Shown in pieces: positions 45,841-52,373 of a stretch of 64,000 bases of DNA. The notes under the pieces were generated by a model that was not told where the DNA came from, searched no databases, and saw nothing but the letters and a program-made list of their open reading frames with translations. This DNA comes from Corynebacterium sp. HMSC08A12 (lineage in GTDB: Bacteria; Actinomycetota; Actinomycetes; Mycobacteriales; Mycobacteriaceae), in the NCBI RefSeq assembly GCF_001807485.1, contig NZ_KV789180.1:31272-95271 (forward strand), in the 5' to 3' direction. Position numbers and translations under genes: made by a program. How positions within the stretch are numbered: the first letter of the stretch is position 1; each line of letters begins with the position of its first letter.

Positions 45841-45907
45841 TATAGGTTCTGCGGAAAACCTATAGGGCGCGTCGCTAAAAACCGCTGTGCGCGGAAAACA
45901 TAAAGGG
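45841..45907. repeat. Inverted and direct repeats of possible replicon or transposon origin
   Basis: TATAGGTT at 45841 and AACCTATA at 45857 form a perfect 8-bp inverted repeat with an 8-bp spacer. GCGGAAAACCTATAGGG (45851) recurs with three changes as GCGGAAAACATAAAGGG (45891), 40 bp apart. The surrounding 45745-46019 region has low GC and no gene; the repeats resemble plasmid iterons or element ends, without proof. Confidence 0.4.
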
Positions 45908-46019
45908 TTTACGGACCCGGTCCCAGACCCCTCAATACTCTGAGCCGGAAGAATGGAAAGTGGAAGGTTGATGTATCCCCGCTATTTATTTTTTCCGTTT
46001 TTCGGAGTACATCGGGAGC

Positions 46020-46291
46020 TACAACTGCGGACCAGCTCTGTGTGAACTAGATGAGAAGGCGCAGCAGCGAATCATCGACGCTGGACAGTTGGTGCTGCGG
46101 GCACGCGAGCGGCACCCCCGGCGGTCACTCGCGGAGCACTACAACCCGTTATCGATGGACCCAATTCTGCTCAAGGCTCACAACAACTTGGACCAGGAAG
46201 TCGATAAGGCTTTCGGTGCGGCACGCAAACTCACCAACGAGCGCCACCGCCAGGAGCTACTGTTCGCCAGCTACGGGGAGTTGGCGAGGGG
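46020..46291 (+). pseudogene. C-terminal fragment of a DNA methyltransferase (MmeI-like)
   Basis: In-frame residues LCELDEKAQQRIIDAGQLVL followed by RSLAEHYNPLSMDPILLKAHNNLDQEVDKAFGA and ERHRQELLFASYGELA match the C-terminal specificity and coiled region of large class I DNA methyltransferases of the MmeI type. Those proteins normally exceed 900 aa, and the catalytic part is absent. The fragment breaks off after GELARG and runs into unrelated sequence with inverted repeats. It lies upstream of erm(X) on the opposite strand and shows that this module is a recombination patchwork. Confidence 0.65.
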
Positions 46292-46308
46292 CTATGTCTC
46301 CTCGCTTT

Positions 46309-46505
46309 CATCAAAATCGAAACCACCAGCAGGGTCGTTCCCCGTGCGGGTGATTTTGATCGGCCCGCTGCCGGGTGTAGAACCCTGTCGCTGGCAACGC
46401 CGGGAACTATGACTGTGCCCGACGAGAACACGTCACTGTCATAACGCGGCTCACGGTAGACGAGCATGGGTCGTTCACTACTACTGGTGGATTTCGGTTT
46501 TGGTG
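46309..46505. mobile_element. Mobile-element remnant with imperfect inverted repeats
   Basis: CATCAAAATCGAAACCACCA at 46309 is matched by TGGTGGATTTCGGTTTTGGTG-like sequence at 46485, in reverse orientation with a few changes. Nested inside, ATCAAAATC (46310) pairs with GATTTTGAT (46352). This could be a trace of the insertion sequences that flank erm(X) in known transposons, but the ends were not compared with any IS. Confidence 0.35.
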
Positions 46506-46514
46506 GTGGGGGGA

Positions 46515-47369
46515 TTACCGCCGCCGGCCTCGTTTTTTCCGTTGAGGAGGGCGTTGACTACTTCCCGATTGTGAAATGGGCCGATGGCGCGGTGGAGAGA
46601 AACCAGTCACCTGGAAGAGATCGATCCAGTCGCTGGTGCGCAATCTGGGAGGTAGGGTTGCGGGGTCGATTCCTCGCGAGCGCAACCATGATTGTGTCTC
46701 TGAACGTGATGAAAACAACCCTGCCCTTCGGAGAATTTCCCCTATCCCGCGTCCCCGGGCGGTGAAAACGGTGTGCACCATCGCCTGAAAGGCTTTGCGC
46801 TGCTCTATCGGGATCTTCGGGTCACCCACCCGGCGGATCACTAAGATCCCCCCGTCAACGTTTGGCTGTGGCCGGAAAGCAGACCTTGGTACTCGGGAAC
46901 CAAGGTGAAATGTGAACCATGGGGACCACTGAGCCGTCATCATTGTGCTTGCGCCTACCCCGGCCCGGCGGCGAGCGACTTCCCACTGCATGAGGAGTAC
47001 AGCGTCAGTCCATGCCGGCGCATGCAACAACTTTCGAAGAATGGCAGTAGTGAGGTGAAAGGGAATGTTTCCCACAATGACGCAGGGAGTGGCGGGTAAC
47101 GGGAAGTTAAGGAAATCATCATGGACCACTTCGACCGACGCCGAGGAGGTTTCTTGTGTGATTTTGGCAGCTAGTTTTGCGTCTACCTCAACTGCCGTTA
47201 TTGGCCTCCCCAAGCGGGATAGCGGGTGAGTGAGGGCACCGCTTCCTGGCCCGATCTCAATGATGGGGCCAGAGGATTGTTTTACAAGATCGACGATGGA
47301 GTTGATGATCTTGTGGTCTGTGAGAAAATTTTGGCCATGTTCGTGACGGCCGTATCCGTATGTAGACAT
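46515..47369 (-). CDS. erm(X): 23S rRNA (adenine-2058-N6) methyltransferase Erm(X)
   Basis: A 284-aa rRNA methyltransferase giving macrolide, lincosamide and streptogramin B resistance by dimethylating A2058. The N-terminus YGYGRHEHGQNFLTD, the SAM motif IIEIGPGSGALTHPLSRLG, and VIVGNIPFHLTTAIL with the NxPF catalytic motif are those of Erm enzymes, and the length equals that of Erm(X). The tail is rich in Arg. The frame runs further upstream to 47411, but the ATG at 47369 has a CGGAG site and gives the Erm(X) N-terminus. Expression is probably controlled by the leader peptide at 47.5 kb. Confidence 0.95.
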   Translation of the reverse strand: MSTYGYGRHEHGQNFLTDHKIINSIVDLVKQSSGPIIEIGPGSGALTHPLSRLGRPITAVEVDAKLAAKITQETSSASVEVVHDDFLNFPLPATPCVIVGNIPFHLTTAILRKLLHAPAWTDAVLLMQWEVARRRAGVGASTMMTAQWSPWFTFHLGSRVPRSAFRPQPNVDGGILVIRRVGDPKIPIEQRKAFQAMVHTVFTARGRGIGEILRRAGLFSSRSETQSWLRSRGIDPATLPPRLRTSDWIDLFQVTGFSPPRHRPISQSGSSQRPPQRKKRGRRR

Positions 47370-47397
47370 CAGGTGTGCTCCGTGGAGTTGAAACGAA

Positions 47398-47424
47398 GCC
47401 GGGCATGGCAAATGGCCGCCCGGC
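47398..47424 (-). promoter_or_regulatory. Attenuator hairpin of erm(X)
   Basis: GCCGGG and CCCGGC make a 6-bp stem around 15 bases, between the leader peptide and the erm(X) start. Upstream segments GCGGTTT (next to the leader stop) and AAACCGC can form an alternative stem. This is the alternating arrangement expected for translational attenuation by drug-stalled ribosomes. Confidence 0.65.
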
Positions 47425-47470
47425 TAAAGGACCGGAGCGGTTTCTAACCTGCGGGAGGGAGAAAACCGCC

Positions 47471-47518
47471 TTAGCGGCTGGTGAGCGGCCGCATGAAAAC
47501 GGAACCTGAAATCAACAT
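47471..47518 (-). CDS. Erm(X) leader peptide
   Basis: A 15-codon frame encoding MLISGSVFMRPLTSR. It lies about 100 bp upstream of erm(X), and stem-forming segments overlap its 3' end. Ribosome stalling on such leaders in the presence of macrolide frees the erm ribosome site. The ATG is only 6 bp after the -10 box, with no room for a normal ribosome site, so the transcript may be leaderless. Confidence 0.75.
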   Translation of the reverse strand: MLISGSVFMRPLTSR

Positions 47519-47524
47519 GGGCCT

Positions 47525-47554
47525 ATCGTATCCAATTAATTTCGCAGGGTCCAA
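47525..47554 (-). promoter_or_regulatory. Promoter of the erm(X) leader transcript
   Basis: On the minus strand a -35 box TTGGAC (47554-47549) and a -10 box TACGAT (47530-47525) are separated by 18 bp. The predicted start falls at or within 1-2 bp of the leader ATG at 47518. The 47555-47718 stretch upstream shows no gene. Confidence 0.6.
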
Positions 47555-47718
47555 TACGGTGAGAAAGAAGACAACCGCACCGCAACAGTGCAAGACCTCT
47601 CTGGATTGGAATTTGTCCTACTTTCGGCTCGTCGTACAGACGCCACTGGCGTATTTTGTCTCTGGGCAACGAGGGGGAGTTACCCCCACCTCCGGATGTT
47701 TTTAAGGTGCACCCCTGA

Positions 47719-48037
47719 TTACGCTGTGGTGCGGGAGTAATTTTGTCCGACCGATCGGACTATCCACCGACGTGGGGCGGGTAGTTCGAGGTCCCAGCAG
47801 ATGATCGCGTCGATTTCGCCGCGTTCAAAGGACGCCACCATGGCGTCGTAGTCGGGGCGAGCCACATTCTTCTTTGACGCGGAAATGGACTGATCGACGT
47901 AGTTATGTCCTATGTCCAACGTGCAAGCCACGCTGCTTTGCAATGGCTTCACAGTCCTGACGCTGCCGGTCGATGGTGAGGCCATCCACGTCAGCGTCTC
48001 GTGAGATACGAAGGTAAATAGGAGCGCGTGTTGTCAA
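47719..48037 (-). pseudogene. Large serine recombinase, truncated and frameshifted
   Basis: The N-terminus reads TTRAPIYLRISRDADVDGLTIDRQRQDC, the start of the resolvase catalytic domain of large serine recombinases, including the nucleophile Ser in LRIS. After GLHVGH a tandem duplication of GGACATA shifts the frame; the other frame resumes as GHNYVDQSISASKKNVARPD and continues through IDAIICWDL. The match ends soon after, at a second break, so the C-terminal DNA-binding part is missing. The presumed start is TTG 48037, about 22 bp from repeat E. Confidence 0.8.
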
Positions 48038-48052
48038 ACGCTATTAATAAGG

Positions 48053-48083
48053 CCCTTAGCTACACATTGAACTTAAACTCGAC
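48053..48083 (-). repeat. ychF-tail repeat E (candidate attachment site)
   Basis: Minus-strand reading is VEFKFNV then TAG with a different set of synonymous codons (GTC, AAT, GTG). It divides the erm(X) and cmtR-cadA modules. Confidence 0.8.
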
Positions 48084-48240
48084 GGTATGTAGTTGCAAAG
48101 TTACTTTCTCGAGAACCTCGCCGCCCACGTCGCTCCCGCGTTGGGTGGCAGCCGAACCACAAAGGATCAGTCATCTGCTATCCCATCGACTAATTCTTGC
48201 AGGTCGCAGGACCTTTGCGTAACTGTCAGTTCAGCGCATT

Positions 48241-48282
48241 TTGAATAGTTCAGCACACGATGTATTGTTCAGCACATGCTGA
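48241..48282 (+). promoter_or_regulatory. cmtR promoter with operator over the start codon
   Basis: A -35-like TTGAAT (48241) and -10-like TATTGT (48263) lie 16 bp apart. The palindrome TCAGCA-CA-TGCTGA at 48269-48282 covers the ATG at 48276. GTTCAGC occurs three times in this region (about 48229, 48248, 48267). The message would begin at or near the ATG, without a leader. Confidence 0.55.
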
Positions 48283-48635
48283 CCATTGTTTCACGCCTCG
48301 ACGTCATGAACCGGCTCGGCCGGGCCATGGCGGATCCGACGCGCTCCAGAATCCTGATGACACTACTCGACGGCCCGAGCTACCCGGCCGTGCTTTCGCG
48401 CGACCTGGACCTGACCCGCTCGAACGTCTCGAACCACCTGACCTGCCTGCGCGACTGCGGCATCGTCGTCGCCGAGCCAAAGGGCCGCAAGACACGCTAC
48501 GAAATCGCCGATCCGCACCTCGCGGCAGCGCTCAACGCGCTGGTGAACGCGACGTTGGCTGTCGACGAAAACGCCCCGTGCATCGACCCTGAATGCTCGG
48601 TGCTCGGCTGCGGCGAGAAGGGAGCGGACGCATGA
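48276..48635 (+). CDS. cmtR: Metal-responsive ArsR/SmtB repressor CmtR
   Basis: A 119-aa winged-helix repressor. The DNA-recognition helix is LTRSNVSNHLTCLRDCG. The metal ligands known in mycobacterial CmtR, Cys57, Cys61 and Cys102, are present at exactly those positions. CmtR senses Cd(II) and Pb(II) and lifts repression of its efflux gene. The ATG at 48276 lies inside a palindrome and lacks a ribosome site, fitting a leaderless message. It overlaps cadA by 4 bp (ATGA), indicating a two-gene operon. Confidence 0.92.
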   Translation: MLTIVSRLDVMNRLGRAMADPTRSRILMTLLDGPSYPAVLSRDLDLTRSNVSNHLTCLRDCGIVVAEPKGRKTRYEIADPHLAAALNALVNATLAVDENAPCIDPECSVLGCGEKGADA

Positions 48636-50524
48636 GCTCAGCGTGTGGATGCGCACACGAACCCGCCACAGAGATCGAAGAACTCGATCGGCCATGGTGG
48701 AAGGACCCCGAGTTGCTACTGCCGATCTTCTCCGGCGTAGCCCTCGGCATAGGCCTGGCGCTGGACTGGTCCGGGGTAGAGACACCCGCGACAGTACTGT
48801 TCTGGGTCGGCCTGCTGCTAGGGGCGTATACGTTCGCGCCCGGCGCGATCCGAAACCTTGTCACGAAGCGCAAGCTCGGCATTGGTTTGCTGATGACGAT
48901 CAGCGCGGTCGGCGCGGTAATCCTCGGTTACGTCGGAGAGGCCGCGGCGCTAGCGTTCCTGTACTCGATCGCCGAGGCGCTGGAAGACAAGGCAATGGAC
49001 CGGGCACAGGGCGGACTTCGGGCACTGTTGAAGTTGGTACCGCAGACCGCGACGGTGCTGCGCGACGGCACGTCGGTCAAGGTCGCAGCGAAGGACCTCG
49101 TGGCTGGCGAACTGATGCTCGTGCGCCCCGGAGAGCGGATCGCCACGGACGGCATCATTCGGTCTGGACGTTCCAGCCTTGACACCTCAGCGATCACCGG
49201 AGAATCCATTCCGGAGGAGGTTGCACCCGGCGACGAGGTGCCCGCGGGTGCGATCAACTCCGCCGGTGTGCTGGAAGTAGAGACGACCGCAGCTGGAACG
49301 GACAACTCGCTGACCACACTCGTCGACCTCGTCGAGCAGGCGCAGGCGGAAAAGGGCGACCGCGCCCGGATCGCCGACCGAATTGCCCAACCCCTAGTGC
49401 CCGGGGTGATGATCCTGGCGGTGCTGGTCGGCGTGATCGGCTCGCTGCTGGGCAACCCCGAGACGTGGATCACCCGAGCGTTGGTGGTCCTGGTCGCAGC
49501 ATCCCCGTGTGCGCTGGCAATCTCCGTGCCGCTGACGGTCGTGGCCGCGATCGGCGCGGCCAGCCAGTTCGGCGTGGTCATCAAGTCCGGCGCGGCGTTC
49601 GAGCGACTCGGCGGCATCCGTCACCTAGCGGTGGACAAGACCGGAACCCTTACCCGCAACCAGCCCGAGGTTACCGACGTGGTCCCGGCAGAGGGATTCG
49701 ATCGGGCTCAGGTGCTTGCTTTCGCTGCGGCAGTTGAGCAGCAATCGACGCACCCCCTCGCCGCGGCGATCGCGGCAGCGGAGCCCGAAGCCCCCGCCGC
49801 CCTGGACATCAGCGAGGAAGCCGGACATGGCATCGGCGGCACCGTCGAAGGTCGACGGGTGCTGGTAGGCAGCCCCCGGTGGATCGACGCCGGGTCACTA
49901 AAGGCAGACGTTGAGCGCATGGAGTCCGAGGGCCAGACCTGCGTCCTTGTCACCGTCGATGACGCCCTCTCTGGGGCGATCGGGGTCCGCGACGAGCTGC
50001 GGCCCGAGGTGCCCGAAGCCGTGCAGACCCTGCACGCCAACGACGTGGAAGTGAGCATGCTCACCGGCGACAACACTCGCACCGCCCGGGCGCTGGCTGA
50101 AATCGCCGGAATCGACGACGTGCGCGCCGAGCTTCGCCCGGAGGACAAGGCAAACATTGTCGCCGAACTCTCCTCCAAGACGCCGACGGCGATGATTGGC
50201 GACGGCATCAACGACGCTCCTGCGCTGGCGGGCGCGACGGTGGGCATAGCGATGGGAGCGACCGGCTCCGACGCCGCAATCGAGTCCGCTGACGTCGCCT
50301 TCACCGGCCACGACCTCCGGTTGATCCCGCAGGCGCTGCAGCACGCCCGTCGAGGCAGCAGGATTATTAACCAGAACATCGTGCTGTCTCTGGCCATCAT
50401 CATCGTGTTGATGCCACTGGCGATCAGCGGTGTGCTGGGGCTGGCCGCCGTCGTATTGGTTCACGAGGTCGCTGAAGTCATTGTCATCTTGAACGGCCTG
50501 CGGGCCGCACGAGCGAAGCGCTAA
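48632..50524 (+). CDS. cadA: Heavy-metal P1B-type ATPase (SPC class)
   Basis: A 630-aa metal pump. The actuator TGES, phosphorylation motif AVDKTGTLTRN and hinge IGDGINDAP are complete. The membrane metal site is SPC (AASPCALAISVP) rather than CPC, which is the P1B-4 type linked to cobalt, zinc or cadmium export; HEVAEVIVILNGL lies in the last helix. The short N-terminus has only CGC and a His, and no HMA domain. The ATG at 48632 avoids an upstream extension. Coupled to cmtR, it probably exports Cd(II) and similar ions. Confidence 0.85.
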   Translation: MSSACGCAHEPATEIEELDRPWWKDPELLLPIFSGVALGIGLALDWSGVETPATVLFWVGLLLGAYTFAPGAIRNLVTKRKLGIGLLMTISAVGAVILGYVGEAAALAFLYSIAEALEDKAMDRAQGGLRALLKLVPQTATVLRDGTSVKVAAKDLVAGELMLVRPGERIATDGIIRSGRSSLDTSAITGESIPEEVAPGDEVPAGAINSAGVLEVETTAAGTDNSLTTLVDLVEQAQAEKGDRARIADRIAQPLVPGVMILAVLVGVIGSLLGNPETWITRALVVLVAASPCALAISVPLTVVAAIGAASQFGVVIKSGAAFERLGGIRHLAVDKTGTLTRNQPEVTDVVPAEGFDRAQVLAFAAAVEQQSTHPLAAAIAAAEPEAPAALDISEEAGHGIGGTVEGRRVLVGSPRWIDAGSLKADVERMESEGQTCVLVTVDDALSGAIGVRDELRPEVPEAVQTLHANDVEVSMLTGDNTRTARALAEIAGIDDVRAELRPEDKANIVAELSSKTPTAMIGDGINDAPALAGATVGIAMGATGSDAAIESADVAFTGHDLRLIPQALQHARRGSRIINQNIVLSLAIIIVLMPLAISGVLGLAAVVLVHEVAEVIVILNGLRAARAKR

Positions 50525-50602
50525 GACACACCTTCGCCCAGCGCGCTGGCTCTCCAGCGCGGACCTTGGAAGGATCGAGCTGCTCAGGAACCAAGCGTCG
50601 CC

Positions 50603-50966
50603 TCAAAACTTTTGCTGCCGAGCTTCATCGACACGGTCCGCGACTACCTGGGCAGTGTGTTTGGCAAAGAGCCCCACACCCATCAGGGTTGCCGATCCGT
50701 CGCCGGTCCAGTTGCCATAACCGACTAGATGCAGATTCTTCACTGCGGTTTCGCGGCCACGCATGAGGTGGCGGAATGGACTGAGGGCCGGACGGAAACC
50801 AGTGCACCAGATCAGATGGTAGTGGTCGAGCTCGCTCAAGCTATCGAAGATGGGGGTAGCGGTGAGCTGGCCGGAGTCGCGGAGCTCACGTAAATGAGGA
50901 AGCGCGACAATGTCCCCGAGGTTCGGGCCGGAATCGCCACCGAGAATCCGGCGGTGGCTGCCCGCG
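50603..50966 (-). pseudogene. C-terminal fragment of an FAD-dependent monooxygenase-like gene
   Basis: The frame encodes LIWCTGFRPALSPFRHL, then NLHLVGYGNWTGDGSATLMGVGLFAKHTAQVV, a pattern of the C-terminal NAD(P)H/FAD domain of flavin monooxygenase-like oxidoreductases (CzcO/ArsO type). The rest, including the FAD-binding N-terminus, is missing; the frame runs on into the end of ychF and is cut at repeat F. It sits just after cadA, in opposite orientation. It is unlikely to be functional. Confidence 0.65.
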
Positions 50967-50990
50967 TTAAACGTTGAACTTGAACTCTAC
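50962..50990 (-). repeat. ychF-tail repeat F (3' end of ychF itself)
   Basis: This copy encodes VVEFKFNV and the TAA stop of the intact ychF gene, so it is the reference for the other five and the presumed original integration target. Confidence 0.85.
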
Positions 50991-52052
50991 CACGTCGCCG
51001 TCGACCATCACGTAGTCCTTGCCTTCCTGGCGAACCTTGCCGTGGGCGCGGGCCTCCGCCATGGAACCGAGCTCGTCCAGGTCCTCAAAGGCCACGATCT
51101 CGGCCTTAATGAAGCCCTTCTCGAAGTCCGTGTGGATCACGCCGGCCGCCTGCGAAGCAGTGTCACCCTTGTGGATCGTCCACGCACGAGCCTCCTTCGG
51201 CCCAGCAGTCAGGTAAGTCTGCAGCCCCAGCGTTGCAAAGCCAGCCTTTGCCAGCGTCTGCAGCCCCGGCTCGGTCTGCCCGACGGATTCCAGCAGTTCA
51301 GCCGCCTCCTCGTCGTCCAGCTCCAGCAGGTCCGCCTCCGTCGCGGCGTCCAGGAACACGCAGTCCGCAGGAGCCACCAGCTCGCGCAGCTCCGCCTTCT
51401 TATCCTCGTCGGTCAGCACAGACTCATCGGAGTTGAACACGTACAGGAACGGCTTGGCCGTCAGGAAGTGCAGGTCGCGCACAGTTGCCAGGTCGATCTC
51501 CCCCTGCGCCGCGGCACTCGACAGCGTGCGGCTATCCTCCAGGATTTCCTGCGCCTTCTTAGCCCCCTCGACCTGCTCGGCCAGATCCTTGTTCTTGCGC
51601 GCTTCCTTTTCCAGGCGCGGCAGAGCCTTCTCCACCGTCTGCAGGTCGGCCAGGATCAGCTCCGTCTCAATGACGGAAATGTCGCTGGCGGGGTCCACTC
51701 GACCGTCAACGTGGATCACGTTGTCGTCGGAGAATGCACGCACCACCTGGCAGATCGCGTCCGCCTCGCGGATGTTCGCCAGGAAGGCATTACCCATACC
51801 CTCGCCGTCGGAAGCACCCTTCACGATGCCGGCGATGTCCACGAAGGAGACTGTCGCGGGCAGGATGCGCTCAGATTCAAAGATCTCCGCCAGGCGCGTC
51901 AGGCGCGGGTCCGGCAGCTCCACCAGCCCCACGTTGGGCTCAATGGTTGCGAACGGGTAGTTCGCAGCCAGAACATCGTTGCGGGTCAGGGCGTTAAACA
52001 GCGTGGACTTGCCCACGTTGGGCAGGCCAACAATTCCAAGAGTAAGAGTCAC
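50967..52052 (-). CDS. ychF: Redox-regulated ATPase/GTPase YchF
   Basis: A 361-aa universally conserved Obg-like nucleotidase that binds ATP and associates with the ribosome. The P-loop is GLPNVGKSTLFNAL, the switch region FATIEPNVGLVELPDPRL, and a NxxE-type motif (FNSDE) replaces NKxD, as is usual for YchF. The C-terminal TGS domain ends in VEFKFNV. The GTG at 52052 behind GGATGGGG gives the normal YchF length and N-terminus; the frame before it is not used. It is downstream-flanked by the island array. Confidence 0.95.
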   Translation of the reverse strand: MTLTLGIVGLPNVGKSTLFNALTRNDVLAANYPFATIEPNVGLVELPDPRLTRLAEIFESERILPATVSFVDIAGIVKGASDGEGMGNAFLANIREADAICQVVRAFSDDNVIHVDGRVDPASDISVIETELILADLQTVEKALPRLEKEARKNKDLAEQVEGAKKAQEILEDSRTLSSAAAQGEIDLATVRDLHFLTAKPFLYVFNSDESVLTDEDKKAELRELVAPADCVFLDAATEADLLELDDEEAAELLESVGQTEPGLQTLAKAGFATLGLQTYLTAGPKEARAWTIHKGDTASQAAGVIHTDFEKGFIKAEIVAFEDLDELGSMAEARAHGKVRQEGKDYVMVDGDVVEFKFNV

Positions 52053-52373
52053 GTGCCCCATCCTATCGCCCGGCCGTCGCTGCCTCCAATGCGCCCTTTC
52101 TATTGCCTCTATTGCCATACTTATTGTTTCTTTTTGACGCCCACCGCTGCCCACCTATGGACGTCCCAGTTACCCCCAGACACCCCAAAGAAACTACCCC
52201 CATCTCTTCATCGGTTAGTCAATCTCGGAAAAGAATTGTGGAAACCCACTATCAGAACCTTTCAACGGTCATATAGTGAATGCACCTTAGAAAACCTTGA
52301 GGCTTTACCACCCATTAAGCCTCTTCTGTTAACTCTTCGCCTTGCGAGATGCCTGCTAGAAAGTTGCACCTCA
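52053..52373. other. 321-bp gap between ychF and metP
   Basis: The divergent promoters of ychF and metP must lie here. A GGGCGTCA motif on the minus strand is present near 52135-52142, with an A-rich stretch and a TATGGC box downstream of it. I see no gene, terminator or McbR-type site. The long plus-strand reading frame through this gap is an extension without coding signs. Confidence 0.4.

Larger units (their letters stand above)
35421..50990 (-). mobile_element. Tandem array of islands integrated at the ychF 3' end
   Basis: Six same-orientation repeats divide this region into five modules of 993, 1048, 8250, 2342 and 2907 bp (counted between stop codons). The last repeat is the intact end of ychF itself. 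Read on the minus strand, five repeats encode VEFKFNV and one VVFKFSV, each then a stop. Two modules end with a broken serine recombinase gene about 20 bp from a repeat. Cargo includes copper, cadmium/cobalt and macrolide resistance. The model is inferred from these repeats and the position of the remnants; no intact integrase was found. Confidence 0.75.

Noticed and set aside
46051..46353. Plus-strand frame overlapping the methyltransferase fragment
   Set aside because: It is the wrong frame; the other frame has the clear MmeI-like pattern.
50910..52373. Long plus-strand frame extending upstream of the MetP start
   Set aside because: It runs antisense through ychF, and metP has a good ATG at 52374 that begins its family N-terminus; the extension has no family similarity I can see.
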